Positions 24,560 to 32,489 of a stretch of 40,354 nt of DNA are shown one piece after another. The first letter of the stretch is position 1, and each line of letters begins with the position of its first letter. Location: NCBI GenBank assembly GCA_030037955.1, contig JASHPT010000021.1, positions 1-40,354 on the forward strand, in the 5' to 3' direction. The DNA comes from Thermoplasmata archaeon. Lineage in GTDB: Archaea; Thermoplasmatota; Thermoplasmata; Lutacidiplasmatales; UBA184. The translations under genes were made by a program, and so were the position numbers. The notes under the pieces were generated by a model. It saw nothing but the letters and a program-made list of their open reading frames with translations, was not told the DNA's origin and made no database searches.

Positions 24560-25308
24560 CGACCGGGGACGAGCCGTTGCTCGGCATCCCGGACATCGAT
24601 TCCTCGCTGACGCCGTATCTCCCCCCGGGCAGCCTCGTGGTCGTCGTGGGAACGCCGGGCTCGGGGACCCATCTGCTCGCGAAGCAGTTCGCGCAGGCCG
24701 GCGTCGGGTCGACCCCGGTGCTCTACTACACCACGGCCGAGCGTACCATCGACGCCCAGGACGCCTTCCGCTCGTTCCACTGGGACCCGGAGGCCATCCG
24801 ATTTGGGAACCTCTCGGACGACTACTACCGGCGAGTGCTCGAGCCCGAGCTCGAGGTCTCGCGGCTCCGCGAACGGGGCCTGCGCTTGGACGACCTCCGG
24901 AAGGCCCGGCGCCCCGAGGTGCCGCTCGCCCCCTACAGCCTCGTCGGTCGTTTCCTGAACGAACTCGCGAACCTGGATTCTCCGTTTCGGCTCGTGCTCG
25001 ACTCACTCGACTTCCTGCTCGAGCTCCTCGAGGTCTCCGAGGTCGTCAACCTGGTCCGGCAGATCCGGTCGCGGACGCAGCTACTGGGAGGCAAGGCGAT
25101 GGTCACGGTCCAGCAGGGATCCCTCGACAGCCGCTCCAGCGCGATGCTTGAGGATGTCGCTGACCTCGGCATCACGCTGCGCGCCGACCCGAACGGCTCG
25201 ACCTTCGACCATACGCTCGAGGTCCGGAAGCTGAGGAACCATCCGGAGCGCACCCAGATCCAGCGGCTGTCGATCGACGAGCACGGCTTCCACGTGCTCG
25301 CCTCGTAG
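24556..25308 (+). CDS. KaiC-like RecA-fold protein with altered P-loop
   Basis: 250 residues from ATG, overlapping the previous gene by ATGA. The KaiC-like start (LLGIPDIDSSLTPYLPPGS) and strand VVVVGTPGSGTHLLAKQF are present. The P-loop reads GTPGSGTH where GxxGxGKT/S is expected, so the catalytic Lys is replaced by Thr. FRLVLDSLDFLLELL (near residue 140) is the Walker B strand. It has a normal domain length but probably binds nucleotide weakly or not at all. With the two genes before it, it forms a three-member cassette of one active and two degenerate RecA-fold proteins. Confidence 0.85.
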   Translation: MTTGDEPLLGIPDIDSSLTPYLPPGSLVVVVGTPGSGTHLLAKQFAQAGVGSTPVLYYTTAERTIDAQDAFRSFHWDPEAIRFGNLSDDYYRRVLEPELEVSRLRERGLRLDDLRKARRPEVPLAPYSLVGRFLNELANLDSPFRLVLDSLDFLLELLEVSEVVNLVRQIRSRTQLLGGKAMVTVQQGSLDSRSSAMLEDVADLGITLRADPNGSTFDHTLEVRKLRNHPERTQIQRLSIDEHGFHVLAS

Positions 25309-25345
25309 GCGGGCCCATCGTTCGCCGGCACGGCCGGGGAACCGA

Positions 25346-25359
25346 ACCGTTATCTATCG
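25346..25359 (+). promoter_or_regulatory. Probable promoter of the PAC2 gene
   Basis: CCGTTATCTATCG is an AT-rich box about 30-40 nt before the ATG at 25388, in the 79-nt gap after the KaiC-like cassette. It could start a separate transcript for the PAC2 and methyltransferase genes. Confidence 0.4.
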
Positions 25360-25387
25360 TGCGCCGCTCCATTGTCGGGACGGAGCG

Positions 25388-26167
25388 ATGGAGGACGTAC
25401 TCATCCGCATCACGGAGCCGGTGACCCTCCGGGACCCGGTGCTCGTCGAGGGCCTTCCCGGCGTCGGCAACGTCGGCAAGCTCGCGATCGACTACCTCAA
25501 GGAGAAGCTGCAGGCCGTCCCGTTCGGCTGGATCCACTCGAAGTTCTTTCCGCCCCAGGTCTACGTGAGCGAGGAGGGCCTCATCCGGCTCGTCTCGAAC
25601 GACCTCTCGTACGTTCGGGCCGAGGGGGCTGGCCAGCGGGACCTGATCCTCCTCGGCGGAGACTACCAAGGGATCACGCCCGAGGGACAGTACGAGCTCA
25701 CGGACCGCGTTCTCGCCCTCGCGAACCAGATGGGCGTGCGCGAGGTCTACACGCTCGCCGGCTTCGCACAGGGTCACCTGGTCGAGGGCCCGCGCGTGCT
25801 CGGCGCCGCGACCTCGGAAGGTCGCGTGGAGGCGATGAAGAAGTACGGGGTGGTGTTCTCGCGTACGGACCCGGGCGGCGGGCTCATCGGGGCCAGCGGC
25901 CTGTTCCTCGGGTTGGGCCGCGTCTACGGGATGGAGGGGGTCTGTCTCATGGGAGAGACCTCCGGCTACTTCGTGGACCCGCGGAGCGCGGAAGCTGTGC
26001 TCCGCGTCCTGAGCAAGGTCCTGAGCCTGTCGATCGACTTCACGGAGCTCGAGCACAAGGCCAAGGAGATCGACCGGATCGCACAGAAATTCCGCGAGGC
26101 CGAGCAGCCGGGCCGCTCGCCCGAGACGCCCGCCCAGGCCCGAGAGGACCTGGGCTACATCGGCTGA
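25388..26167 (+). CDS. PAC2 family proteasome assembly chaperone-like protein
   Basis: 259 residues from ATG. VLVEGLPGVGNVGKLAIDYL, DLILLGGDYQGITPEGQYEL, REVYTLAGFAQG and GASGLFLGLG are typical of the archaeal PAC2/PbaB family (COG2047). These proteins help assemble the 20S proteasome or related rings. The C-terminus ends in DLGYIG, a family-typical tail close to, but not exactly, the HbYX proteasome-docking motif. It has its own promoter-like box. No proteasome subunit is nearby. The next gene, a methyltransferase, starts 29 nt later. Confidence 0.92.
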   Translation: MEDVLIRITEPVTLRDPVLVEGLPGVGNVGKLAIDYLKEKLQAVPFGWIHSKFFPPQVYVSEEGLIRLVSNDLSYVRAEGAGQRDLILLGGDYQGITPEGQYELTDRVLALANQMGVREVYTLAGFAQGHLVEGPRVLGAATSEGRVEAMKKYGVVFSRTDPGGGLIGASGLFLGLGRVYGMEGVCLMGETSGYFVDPRSAEAVLRVLSKVLSLSIDFTELEHKAKEIDRIAQKFREAEQPGRSPETPAQAREDLGYIG

Positions 26168-26196
26168 CGGACGCGGCGGCCGCCGCGGGCTCCTCG

Positions 26197-27342
26197 ATGA
26201 ACCCGACGGCTCCGGATCCGGTGGGCGAAGCTCCGGGGCCACCGGCGGATGCCGTGCTGCTTCGCCGGTTGAGGACGGCCGCCGGCCCCGACGGGTATCT
26301 TCCGTTCGACCGGTACATGGAGATCGTCCTCTACGACCCGGGGCACGGCTTCTACGACCGAGGGAGCACTCGGCTCGGGCGAGCAGGAGACTTCTACACT
26401 GCCGCCCACGTCCACCGACTGTTCGGGGCGACCCTGGCCCGTCACCTGGCGGAGCTTCGTCGGCAGGCGCACCCCCGCGGGGTCTGGGCAGTCGTGGAGG
26501 TCGGGCCGGGCGATGGGACCCTGGCGGCCGACATCCTCGAGGCCCTCGACCACCTGGAAGGAGACGACCGATCCTGGGAGTACGTCCTCGTGGAGAGGTC
26601 CCCCGCGCTCCAGGCCCAGGCACGGGAACGGCTCGAGGCTACCCGGTCCCGGATCCCGTGGAGGTTCGTCCCGTCCCTGGCCTCGCTCGGTCCGGTCCGG
26701 GGGGTCGTCCTGGCCAATGAGCTCCTCGACGCCTTTCCGGTCCGTCGCCTTCGACGGACCCCAGAGGGCTGGGCTGAGATGGGAGTCCACGTCGCCGCGG
26801 AGGGCCCGCTCACGTGGGCAGTCCGAGGCCTTCCCCCAGAGTCTGCGCCGCCGTCCCTCCCTCTGGACGCCTCGGAGGGCACGGTGCTCGAGGTGTCGCC
26901 GACCGCCGAGGCTTGGATCCGCGAAGTGGCGGACCATCTCGCCGAGGGCCGGGCCCTCTTGATCGATTACGGGGACGACGAGGACGCGCTGGTCGCCCGG
27001 GTTCCGAGCGGCACGCTGGAGGCCCTGCGGTCGCATCGGTCCGTCGACCCGCTCTCCCATCCGGGCACCGCCGACCTGAGCAGCTGGGTCAACTTCACCC
27101 GCGTCCGGCGGGCCGCGGCCTCGGCGGGCCTCTCCGAAGTATCGTACACGGCCCTCCGGGATGCGTTGCTGGCGTGGGGTCTCGATCAGGTACGCGGAGA
27201 GGAATCCGCGTCGGCCGAGGCGGTCGATGCGGTAAAGCTTCAACTGGCGCAGAAGAGCTTCCTGCTCTCGTTCGAGACGTTCCGGGTGCTGGAGCTCTCG
27301 GCCGAACCGTCTCACGCCGGCGGCGGCGAGAACCGATCCTGA
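26197..27342 (+). CDS. MidA/NDUFAF7 family SAM-dependent methyltransferase
   Basis: 381 residues from ATG at 26197; the longer open frame upstream belongs to PAC2 in another frame. DRYMEIVLYDPGHGFYDRG and GAGDFYTAAHVH-like text (RAGDFYTAAHV) followed by VVEVGPGDGTLAADIL are hallmarks of this family; VVLANELLDAFPVRRL and LLIDYGDD follow. Mitochondrial NDUFAF7 methylates an Arg of complex I subunit NDUFS2. Bacterial MidA homologs are common, archaeal ones less so. A role in a Nuo/Fpo-type complex is only an inference. The last 31 nt overlap the convergent GINS gene. Confidence 0.92.
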   Translation: MNPTAPDPVGEAPGPPADAVLLRRLRTAAGPDGYLPFDRYMEIVLYDPGHGFYDRGSTRLGRAGDFYTAAHVHRLFGATLARHLAELRRQAHPRGVWAVVEVGPGDGTLAADILEALDHLEGDDRSWEYVLVERSPALQAQARERLEATRSRIPWRFVPSLASLGPVRGVVLANELLDAFPVRRLRRTPEGWAEMGVHVAAEGPLTWAVRGLPPESAPPSLPLDASEGTVLEVSPTAEAWIREVADHLAEGRALLIDYGDDEDALVARVPSGTLEALRSHRSVDPLSHPGTADLSSWVNFTRVRRAAASAGLSEVSYTALRDALLAWGLDQVRGEESASAEAVDAVKLQLAQKSFLLSFETFRVLELSAEPSHAGGGENRS

Positions 27343-27980
27343 AGCTTCACCGGCTCGACCACGTGGCTCTCGATGAGCAGCTTCGCGACGTCGGCCGGTA
27401 GACTGAGCACGTCGTCCCGGCGAAGCTCGATGGACTCGGCTCCCAGGGCTACTTTGGGCGTGTCCTTGAGCACGCGCACGACCGACCCGGGGGCGGTGGT
27501 CCCCTCCAGGCCGGCGGAGGCGCGGACGCTCGCCGGCTCGGCGGGGGGCCTCGGGCCGGCTCCTCCGGAGCGCTTGGCCGAGGCCGGCACCGGTGGAGAG
27601 GACTCCAGGTACGGGGCAACGTCGGCTCGGTGTTGCCGGAGGTAGCCCAAGAGCGACTCGTGCAGGGTGCGCTCCTCGGGAAGCGCGTTGGGCAGGTCGC
27701 GGCTCCCACCGAGACTCGCCTGGAGGGCGGCCGTGAGGATCTTCATCATTCGGGCTTCCACGATGTCGCGGGCCGTCTGGACCGCGCGCTGATGGGTCTG
27801 ACGGGCCAGTTCCCCCTTGCGCCCGGACGGGTTTTCCCTGAGTTCGGTCTCGAAGGTCGTCTTGAGGTCGGCGAGGTAGCCGCGTGTGGCGGGATAGAAG
27901 TCAACGGGGAGCTTGGAGAGACCGTGGGCCGAGCCCTCGGCCCGCCGGAGCTCGAGCAGCTTCGTGTAATAGTCCGGCAT
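27312..27980 (-). CDS. gins51: DNA replication factor GINS (GINS51-type)
   Basis: 222 residues from ATG (MPDYYTKLLELRR). The N-terminal helical A domain (VDFYPATRGYLADLK, QTARDIVEARMMKIL) is followed by a Pro/Ala-rich linker (about residues 125-170) and a small beta-rich B domain (KVALGAESIELRRDDVLSLP). The A-then-B order is that of Sld5/Psf1, hence GINS51. GINS joins MCM and a GAN/Cdc45-like protein in the replicative helicase. Many Thermoplasmatota appear to use a single GINS type. The start lies about 30 nt from a TATA-like box, suggesting a leaderless transcript. Confidence 0.88.
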   Translation of the reverse strand: MPDYYTKLLELRRAEGSAHGLSKLPVDFYPATRGYLADLKTTFETELRENPSGRKGELARQTHQRAVQTARDIVEARMMKILTAALQASLGGSRDLPNALPEERTLHESLLGYLRQHRADVAPYLESSPPVPASAKRSGGAGPRPPAEPASVRASAGLEGTTAPGSVVRVLKDTPKVALGAESIELRRDDVLSLPADVAKLLIESHVVEPVKLQDRFSPPPA

Positions 27981-28006
27981 GAGAAGGACCCGACGAGGGG
28001 GCGGAG

Positions 28007-28015
28007 GTTTTAGTT
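28007..28015 (-). promoter_or_regulatory. TATA-like box of the GINS gene
   Basis: On the minus strand AACTAAAAC lies 27-35 nt upstream of the GINS ATG in GC-rich surroundings. The spacing predicts transcription beginning at or just before the start codon. Confidence 0.5.
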
Positions 28016-28081
28016 CTTCCCGCCGTCGGTGGAGGCTGGCCACCCTCGCCCGTGCGCGGCCGGGGGAGGCCCTCGAGACGC

Positions 28082-28525
28082 ATGGAGCCGGACGACGACG
28101 GGTGGGCCGAGTTTGCCGAGCTCTGGGACCGCTTTCTCTCGGCGGCCAACGACCCGAGGTCGGTGACCGTGGTCGAGGGCGAGCGCGACCGTCGGTCGCT
28201 CCGACGGTTGAACGTCTCGGGCGAGATCGTGCTCTTCCACTCGGCCCGAGGATTGAGCCGTCTGACCCGGAGCCTCGCGAGCGGCGGCCGCCGGGTCATC
28301 CTCCTGACCGACTGGGATCGAGAGGGCGGGCATCTGGCTCATCGCCTAGCGGAGCTCCTCGCGGCCGAGGGCGTGCGGTACGATGTCGAGTTCCGACGGA
28401 AACTGTCGAAGGCGGTCCGCGGCGAGGTAGCCCATGTCGAGGGACTCGCGACCTGGGCGAGCCGCACGGCTCGTCGAGCTGGCCTCACGCTCGAGACGGC
28501 TGGTCGTCCCGTGAGTCTCGTCTGA
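28082..28525 (+). CDS. Small Toprim-domain protein (UPF0292-like)
   Basis: 147 residues from the ATG at 28082, with GGGGAGG at 28063; a GTG at 28052 in the same frame is less likely. The Toprim motifs are visible: VTVVEGERDRRSL with its Glu (near residue 30) and ILLTDWDREG with DxD-type acids (near 80). Toprim domains bind metal in primases, topoisomerases, RNase M5 and OLD nucleases. Proteins of this size in archaea are thought to act in RNA or DNA processing, but the role is unproven. It diverges from GINS. Confidence 0.85.
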   Translation: MEPDDDGWAEFAELWDRFLSAANDPRSVTVVEGERDRRSLRRLNVSGEIVLFHSARGLSRLTRSLASGGRRVILLTDWDREGGHLAHRLAELLAAEGVRYDVEFRRKLSKAVRGEVAHVEGLATWASRTARRAGLTLETAGRPVSLV

Positions 28526-28537
28526 GAATCCGGGGGC

Positions 28538-29152
28538 CTACGGGATGACCTTGACCTGGGTCCGTCGTTCGTCGCGGCGGTTCTGGGTCCGCGACGGCCG
28601 CATCCGTTCGGCCCCTTTGCCCTTGTGACGGAGGCCCCGGCCCTTGGCACCGGCGCTTGTCAGTCCCCGGTAGACGCGGCCGCGCTGTGTCGGGGATGCG
28701 ATCCACGAGATCTTGGGATCGGCCAGGATGGCAGGGTGGTGCGGATCCACGAGGATCACCTCGAAAAACTTCTGCTTCCCGTCCTCGCCCACCCAGTAGG
28801 AGTTCAGGACCTCGAGGTTCGGGTAGTGCTTCTGCGCCCGTTCCTCACCGATGCGCTGCAGACTTTTCGCGAGCGTCATCTGAAGGATCCCCTTGTGCTT
28901 CGGGCGGCGCCCTGCGATGATCGCGCGTTTCCGCTGTCCCCCGCGACGGACCCGGACGCGGACGAGGATGTAGCCCTCTTTGGCGCGCCACCCGAGCGCC
29001 CGCGCCCGGTCGAGCCGGGTCGGATGCTCGAGTCGATTGACCGTGGTCTCGCGACGCCAGGTCAAGAGTCGCTCGTGGCGCAACGCGGCTCCTTCCGGAC
29101 CCTGCGTCAGCCGGAACGATCGTGCGGCGTAGCGATAGGACGACGTGCCCAT
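28538..29152 (-). CDS. rpl15e: Ribosomal protein L15e
   Basis: 204 residues from ATG. RLDRARALGWRAKEGYILVR, RRGGQRKRAIIAGRRPKHKG, LEVLNSYWVGEDGKQKFFEV and LTSAGAKGRGLRHKGKG are L15e segments. The protein stabilises the large subunit rRNA core in archaea and eukaryotes. A strong TATA box is located 29-36 nt upstream. It is transcribed alone, beginning just downstream of the winged-helix gene that ends the L18Ae operon. Confidence 0.97.
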   Translation of the reverse strand: MGTSSYRYAARSFRLTQGPEGAALRHERLLTWRRETTVNRLEHPTRLDRARALGWRAKEGYILVRVRVRRGGQRKRAIIAGRRPKHKGILQMTLAKSLQRIGEERAQKHYPNLEVLNSYWVGEDGKQKFFEVILVDPHHPAILADPKISWIASPTQRGRVYRGLTSAGAKGRGLRHKGKGAERMRPSRTQNRRDERRTQVKVIP

Positions 29153-29180
29153 GGAAAGTCGGCGGGGGACCTTCGTCTCG

Positions 29181-29188
29181 TTTATAAG
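29181..29188 (-). promoter_or_regulatory. TATA box of L15e
   Basis: CTTATAAA on the minus strand is the clearest TATA box in the window, 29-36 nt upstream of the L15e ATG. It predicts a leader of only a few bases. Confidence 0.7.
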
Positions 29189-29209
29189 CCTGCTTCGCCG
29201 AGGCGCTGA

Positions 29210-29584
29210 TCAGTCCACAAAGCCCTCGACGGGCCCCAAGAAGCTTCGGAGCTTCCAGTAGGTCTGCAGGAATTCGTAGCCGCGCCGGGTCAGGCGCCAC
29301 GCAGGCGTGGGGTCCGGGGTCCGGGTGACGAGGCCCAGTTGGACCAGGAAGCGAACCGCCCGATGCGTCCGATCGACCGGCATCCCGACCGCGTAGGACA
29401 GGCGAGTGATCCGGCACGGAGTCGCGGTGCGGCGGAGCACCTCGAGCAATTCGGCGTAGAGGTCTAGCGGCGACCGACGTACTCCGAGCGGCCCCTGGCG
29501 GTCGGTGCCGTAGAGCGGTACGCCGCCGGCCGGCTCGCTGGTGAGGTCGGTCGACTCTGGCAGCTCCTCCGGGGGGCCGGGCAT
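29210..29584 (-). CDS. Small winged-helix protein
   Basis: 124 residues from ATG; its start overlaps the stop of the beta-helix gene as TGATG, so translation is coupled. Residues 45-110 form a winged-helix-like unit: LDLYAELLEVLRRTATPCRI, RLSYAVGMPVDRTHRAVRFL and GLVTRTPDPTPAWRLTRRG. The last gives the wing and the final part (FLQTYWKLRSFLG) is a dimer-type helix. It resembles archaeal DNA-binding proteins with DUF-type winged helices. Whether it regulates the beta-helix gene is unknown. Confidence 0.8.
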   Translation of the reverse strand: MPGPPEELPESTDLTSEPAGGVPLYGTDRQGPLGVRRSPLDLYAELLEVLRRTATPCRITRLSYAVGMPVDRTHRAVRFLVQLGLVTRTPDPTPAWRLTRRGYEFLQTYWKLRSFLGPVEGFVD

Positions 29585-30741
29585 CAGAGTGGCGGGGCGG
29601 GGAGCTGGGTCACCTGCTGCGGCGGTCGGAAGAAGCGGGCCCCTTCCCCTCGGATCGCTTGGATGTACTGGGCATCCCCCTGGACCTCGACTCGGCTGTC
29701 GACCTCGAGAACCTCTGCGTAGACGTTGCGAGCCCGTGCCCGAGACTCCAGTCGCAGCGTGCCGGCCCACACGTCTTCGACCTCGCCCCGCTCACCGACA
29801 CGGACTTCCCGCGCCACGATCGGGCCCCGGACGCTGCTGCGGTCCCCGACGCGGAGCAGGTCCGCCTTCACGCCGGACTTGGTGCGGATCTCGTCACCCA
29901 CCTCTACGCGGTCTGTCACGACGACGCGCTCGGCCGACAGTCGGCCTCCCACTTCGAGCCGGAGGCCCAGCACAGCTCCATCGACCTCGGCCACACCGCC
30001 GACCTCGATGTCTGTCCCCTCCACCGAGCCCGCGGCGAGGAGGCCCCCGACCTCGATCCGCCCGGACTTAAGCTTCCCTTTGACCCGGATTCTGCCCCCG
30101 ACTTCCATCGTTCGGGTCGCCGTGAGGTCCCCGTCGCAATCGATCAGCCCTCCGACCTCGACCGCCTCGCCTTGCACCGCGGCCCGGAGCCTGGCCATGC
30201 CACCGATCTCGAGCGAGCCGAAGCTGAGCGGCGCCGTAGTCTCGAACTTCCCACCGATCTCGATCGCCTGGCGGACCGTCCCTCCCCCGATGATTACCCG
30301 TCCGCCCACGCTGAGCCGTGTGAGGTCGACCGCACCGCGCAGTTCCGCGGAGCCCCCGACCTCGAGGTCCTGGCCCTTCGTGGAACCGCCGACCTCGAGG
30401 ATGCCATCGATGTCAACCTCCGGACAGTTGAGGCCCCCGCGGATCGAGATTCCGCGATCTCCGGACAGTGCCTGAGCGGTGAGATCTCCTTCGATCTCCA
30501 CCCGAGCGTGCCGCAGGGAAATCCGGTGGTCCACGGAGACGGATCCCGTCACCCGGAAGGCGCCGTCCCGTACCCGGAGCTCTTGGCAGTGCAGCGCGCC
30601 CTCGACGGAGCCCGCACCCCAGACTGAAAGCTGTCCCGCGATCTCGACCGCCGTGGCGCCGGGTCCGGGGCGCAGAACGCCCCCGGGCGGCAGGTCGAAG
30701 TTTCCGTCGATGCGTCCGGTCGGCGGCGTTGAAGTGACCAT
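29584..30741 (-). CDS. Bactofilin-like beta-helix protein with about 12 repeats of 17 residues
   Basis: 385 residues from ATG. Most of the protein (about residues 110-330) consists of repeats with the core [ED][VI]GG or [RS]VGG/D, recurring almost exactly every 17 residues (one 16, one 18), with hydrophobic residues between. This is the pattern of a right-handed beta-helix as in bactofilins and polymer-forming cytoskeletal proteins. No signal peptide or membrane span is apparent, so an intracellular filament or scaffold is the simplest reading. Short non-repeat ends flank the array. It lies in the tail of the L18Ae-pfdA-ftsY-trmJ operon, upstream of a coupled winged-helix gene. Function is inferred only from repeat form. 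Confidence 0.8.
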   Translation of the reverse strand: MVTSTPPTGRIDGNFDLPPGGVLRPGPGATAVEIAGQLSVWGAGSVEGALHCQELRVRDGAFRVTGSVSVDHRISLRHARVEIEGDLTAQALSGDRGISIRGGLNCPEVDIDGILEVGGSTKGQDLEVGGSAELRGAVDLTRLSVGGRVIIGGGTVRQAIEIGGKFETTAPLSFGSLEIGGMARLRAAVQGEAVEVGGLIDCDGDLTATRTMEVGGRIRVKGKLKSGRIEVGGLLAAGSVEGTDIEVGGVAEVDGAVLGLRLEVGGRLSAERVVVTDRVEVGDEIRTKSGVKADLLRVGDRSSVRGPIVAREVRVGERGEVEDVWAGTLRLESRARARNVYAEVLEVDSRVEVQGDAQYIQAIRGEGARFFRPPQQVTQLPAPPL

Positions 30742-30778
30742 CCGTTCCTTCCTTGGTTCGGCCGGAGCCAGCTCTCGA

Positions 30779-31255
30779 TCAGAGGCCGCCGGCCGCGTCC
30801 GTCAGGCGGGCGAGAGCGCCCGTCCCATAAGAGAGTGTGGCGGCCGTCTCCGAATCCGACTTCGCCGAAGGGCCCGGCGGGTGTGGCGACCCAGACACCG
30901 TCCCGGGTTCGGCTGGGGGTGGGTCCGTCGGGGCCGGGTCGGAGATACCCCTGGGCTGGACCGGCCGACCGTGCCGGTCGATGCTTCGGCCCCGGCGCCG
31001 AAAGAGGGCTCGGAGGCTCCACCCGATGGGCCCTGATGCGGGGCGGCTATCCCGAAGAGAGGCATCGAGCCACGACCCTTCGCTTCGCCGATATTCGAGT
31101 AGGGTGTAGTCCTGGAACTCGCTCGGACGCGTGTTGGTGGCGTTGAGGGCACCCAACAGGAGGGCCTCCGGCCCCCCGGTTCGGGAACCAAGGATACCAT
31201 TCAGGGACGATCGGTCGGTCGCTCGCGGGCGGCGGTCTGGGAATGCTTCGGACAT
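30779..31255 (-). CDS. Hypothetical protein
   Basis: 158 residues from ATG. The N-terminal 90 residues are protein-like (SLNGILGSRTGGPEALLLGA, FQDYTLLEYRRSEGSWLD), and the last 65 are Pro/Ser/Ala-rich and probably disordered. Third codon positions are about 70 percent G/C, close to neighbouring genes. It lies on the same strand and 37 nt upstream of the beta-helix gene, in the same likely operon. I recognise no family. It could be an anchor or regulator of the beta-helix protein. A non-coding leader is a possible alternative. Confidence 0.5.
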   Translation of the reverse strand: MSEAFPDRRPRATDRSSLNGILGSRTGGPEALLLGALNATNTRPSEFQDYTLLEYRRSEGSWLDASLRDSRPASGPIGWSLRALFRRRGRSIDRHGRPVQPRGISDPAPTDPPPAEPGTVSGSPHPPGPSAKSDSETAATLSYGTGALARLTDAAGGL

Positions 31256-31315
31256 GGCTTTTCACCATGTCCAGAGAGGGGAGGGGGGGTCAAGGGGCAG
31301 ACGCACCGAGGATGG

Positions 31316-31723
31316 TCACCGGGCGTGAGCTTCGGGCATCCACGGGAGGCGTGCCACCGGCGAGCGTACGACCTTCGCCGTCCCGTGGCTCTCGGTCGAT
31401 ACGGCCCGGCCGAGGTGGGTCTCAAGTTCCCGGCTGAACCGGTCCGCGCGCGCGAGCTCGGTATCGGGAAGGGCCGCCGGAGCCTCCCAATAGATGGCCG
31501 CCCCGCCGCTCGTGGGCGCCACCCGGAACCGGACGACCCGGAGGCCGGCCGGCACCGAGGGATTCATCCGGACCAGCGATCCGGTGATCTGAGTGGAAGC
31601 CGGCTCCGCCGTTTCGACCTTCTCCACGGTGAACCCGATCCCCGCGAGATAGTCCGCAACGTACCCGACGAAGCGCTCCCGCCCGATGCCTCGAACCCGG
31701 AGCCAGTCGGCTGCTTCAGCCAT
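31316..31723 (-). CDS. Hypothetical protein
   Basis: 135 residues from ATG, overlapping the end of trmJ by 8 nt. It contains a helix-rich start (FVGYVADYLAGIGFTVEKVE) and a beta-type middle (LRVVRFRVAPTSGGAAIYWE). The tail is rich in Arg and Pro. No known family or catalytic motif is apparent. The overlap with trmJ and the conserved operon direction make it a true gene with good probability. A link to RNA modification is only suggested by position. Confidence 0.7.
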   Translation of the reverse strand: MAEAADWLRVRGIGRERFVGYVADYLAGIGFTVEKVETAEPASTQITGSLVRMNPSVPAGLRVVRFRVAPTSGGAAIYWEAPAALPDTELARADRFSRELETHLGRAVSTESHGTAKVVRSPVARLPWMPEAHAR

Positions 31724-32489
31724 GCCCTTTCTTCCTCATTCGGTCGAGGCTTCGCACAAAGCCGAGCATCATCCGATACTCGTGCTCAGTGGGTACGGCC
31801 CGGCCGAACAGACGCCGGAACAACAGCGTGAGGCCCCGGCGCTTGTGTCGGGGGTAGTCGGTGGCGGCCATAAGCTCAGCGAGTCGCCGCAAGAGCAGTT
31901 CCTTCTCCTTTCCGGCCAGCGGAAGCCGCTCCGGTGCGGGGGTGGTCTCCTCCCACTCCGGGCCTTCGGCCCGATGGACGGCATACAGGAGGATGCCGAC
32001 GGCATGCGAGAGGTTCAGTGTCGGAAATTCCCGACGCGCCGGGATGTGTACGATCAGGTCGCAGTCCTCCAGCTCGTGTCGGGCCAGTCCGTTGTCCTCG
32101 GGACCAAACACGAGTGCGACTCGGCCGTCGGCGGAATGGACGATGGCCCCGAGACGCTCGGGGTCGATGGACCGACGCAGGAAGGCCGTCGAGCGCCCGA
32201 GCACGAGGTCGGTGGAGCCGACGACCAGGTCGCAGTCACTCACCGCCTCGTCGAGGGACTCCACGGTCCGGGCGGAGGTGAGGAGCGAGAGTCCCCCCAT
32301 CGCCCGTCGTCGGGCCTCGGGACCCAGGCCGGCCCGAGGCCGGACCAGGACCAACCGCTCCACACCGAAGTTGCGTCCGACCCGGGCGACGGCCCCGACG
32401 TTTCCGTCCTCTTTCGGCCGGACCAGGACGACCGTGACGTGAGCGGTCAGCTCGCGGTCCCCTCCGAGAGGAGCCGCGCGACCATCCAA
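31716..32489 (-). CDS. trmJ: TrmJ-type RNA methyltransferase (SPOUT)
   Basis: 257 residues from a TTG codon that overlaps the ftsY 3' end by 43 nt; no ATG or GTG lies in this frame before the conserved start VTVVLVRPKEDGNVGAVARV. LVFGPEDNGLARHELEDCD and the knot segment HIPARREFPTLNLSHAVGI confirm a TrmH/TrmJ SPOUT methyltransferase. TrmJ methylates the ribose of residue 32 in tRNA. About 100 C-terminal residues, rich in Arg and Leu, form a helical extension typical of archaeal TrmJ. It lies in the ftsY operon. Confidence 0.92.
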   Translation of the reverse strand: MDGRAAPLGGDRELTAHVTVVLVRPKEDGNVGAVARVGRNFGVERLVLVRPRAGLGPEARRRAMGGLSLLTSARTVESLDEAVSDCDLVVGSTDLVLGRSTAFLRRSIDPERLGAIVHSADGRVALVFGPEDNGLARHELEDCDLIVHIPARREFPTLNLSHAVGILLYAVHRAEGPEWEETTPAPERLPLAGKEKELLLRRLAELMAATDYPRHKRRGLTLLFRRLFGRAVPTEHEYRMMLGFVRSLDRMRKKGHG

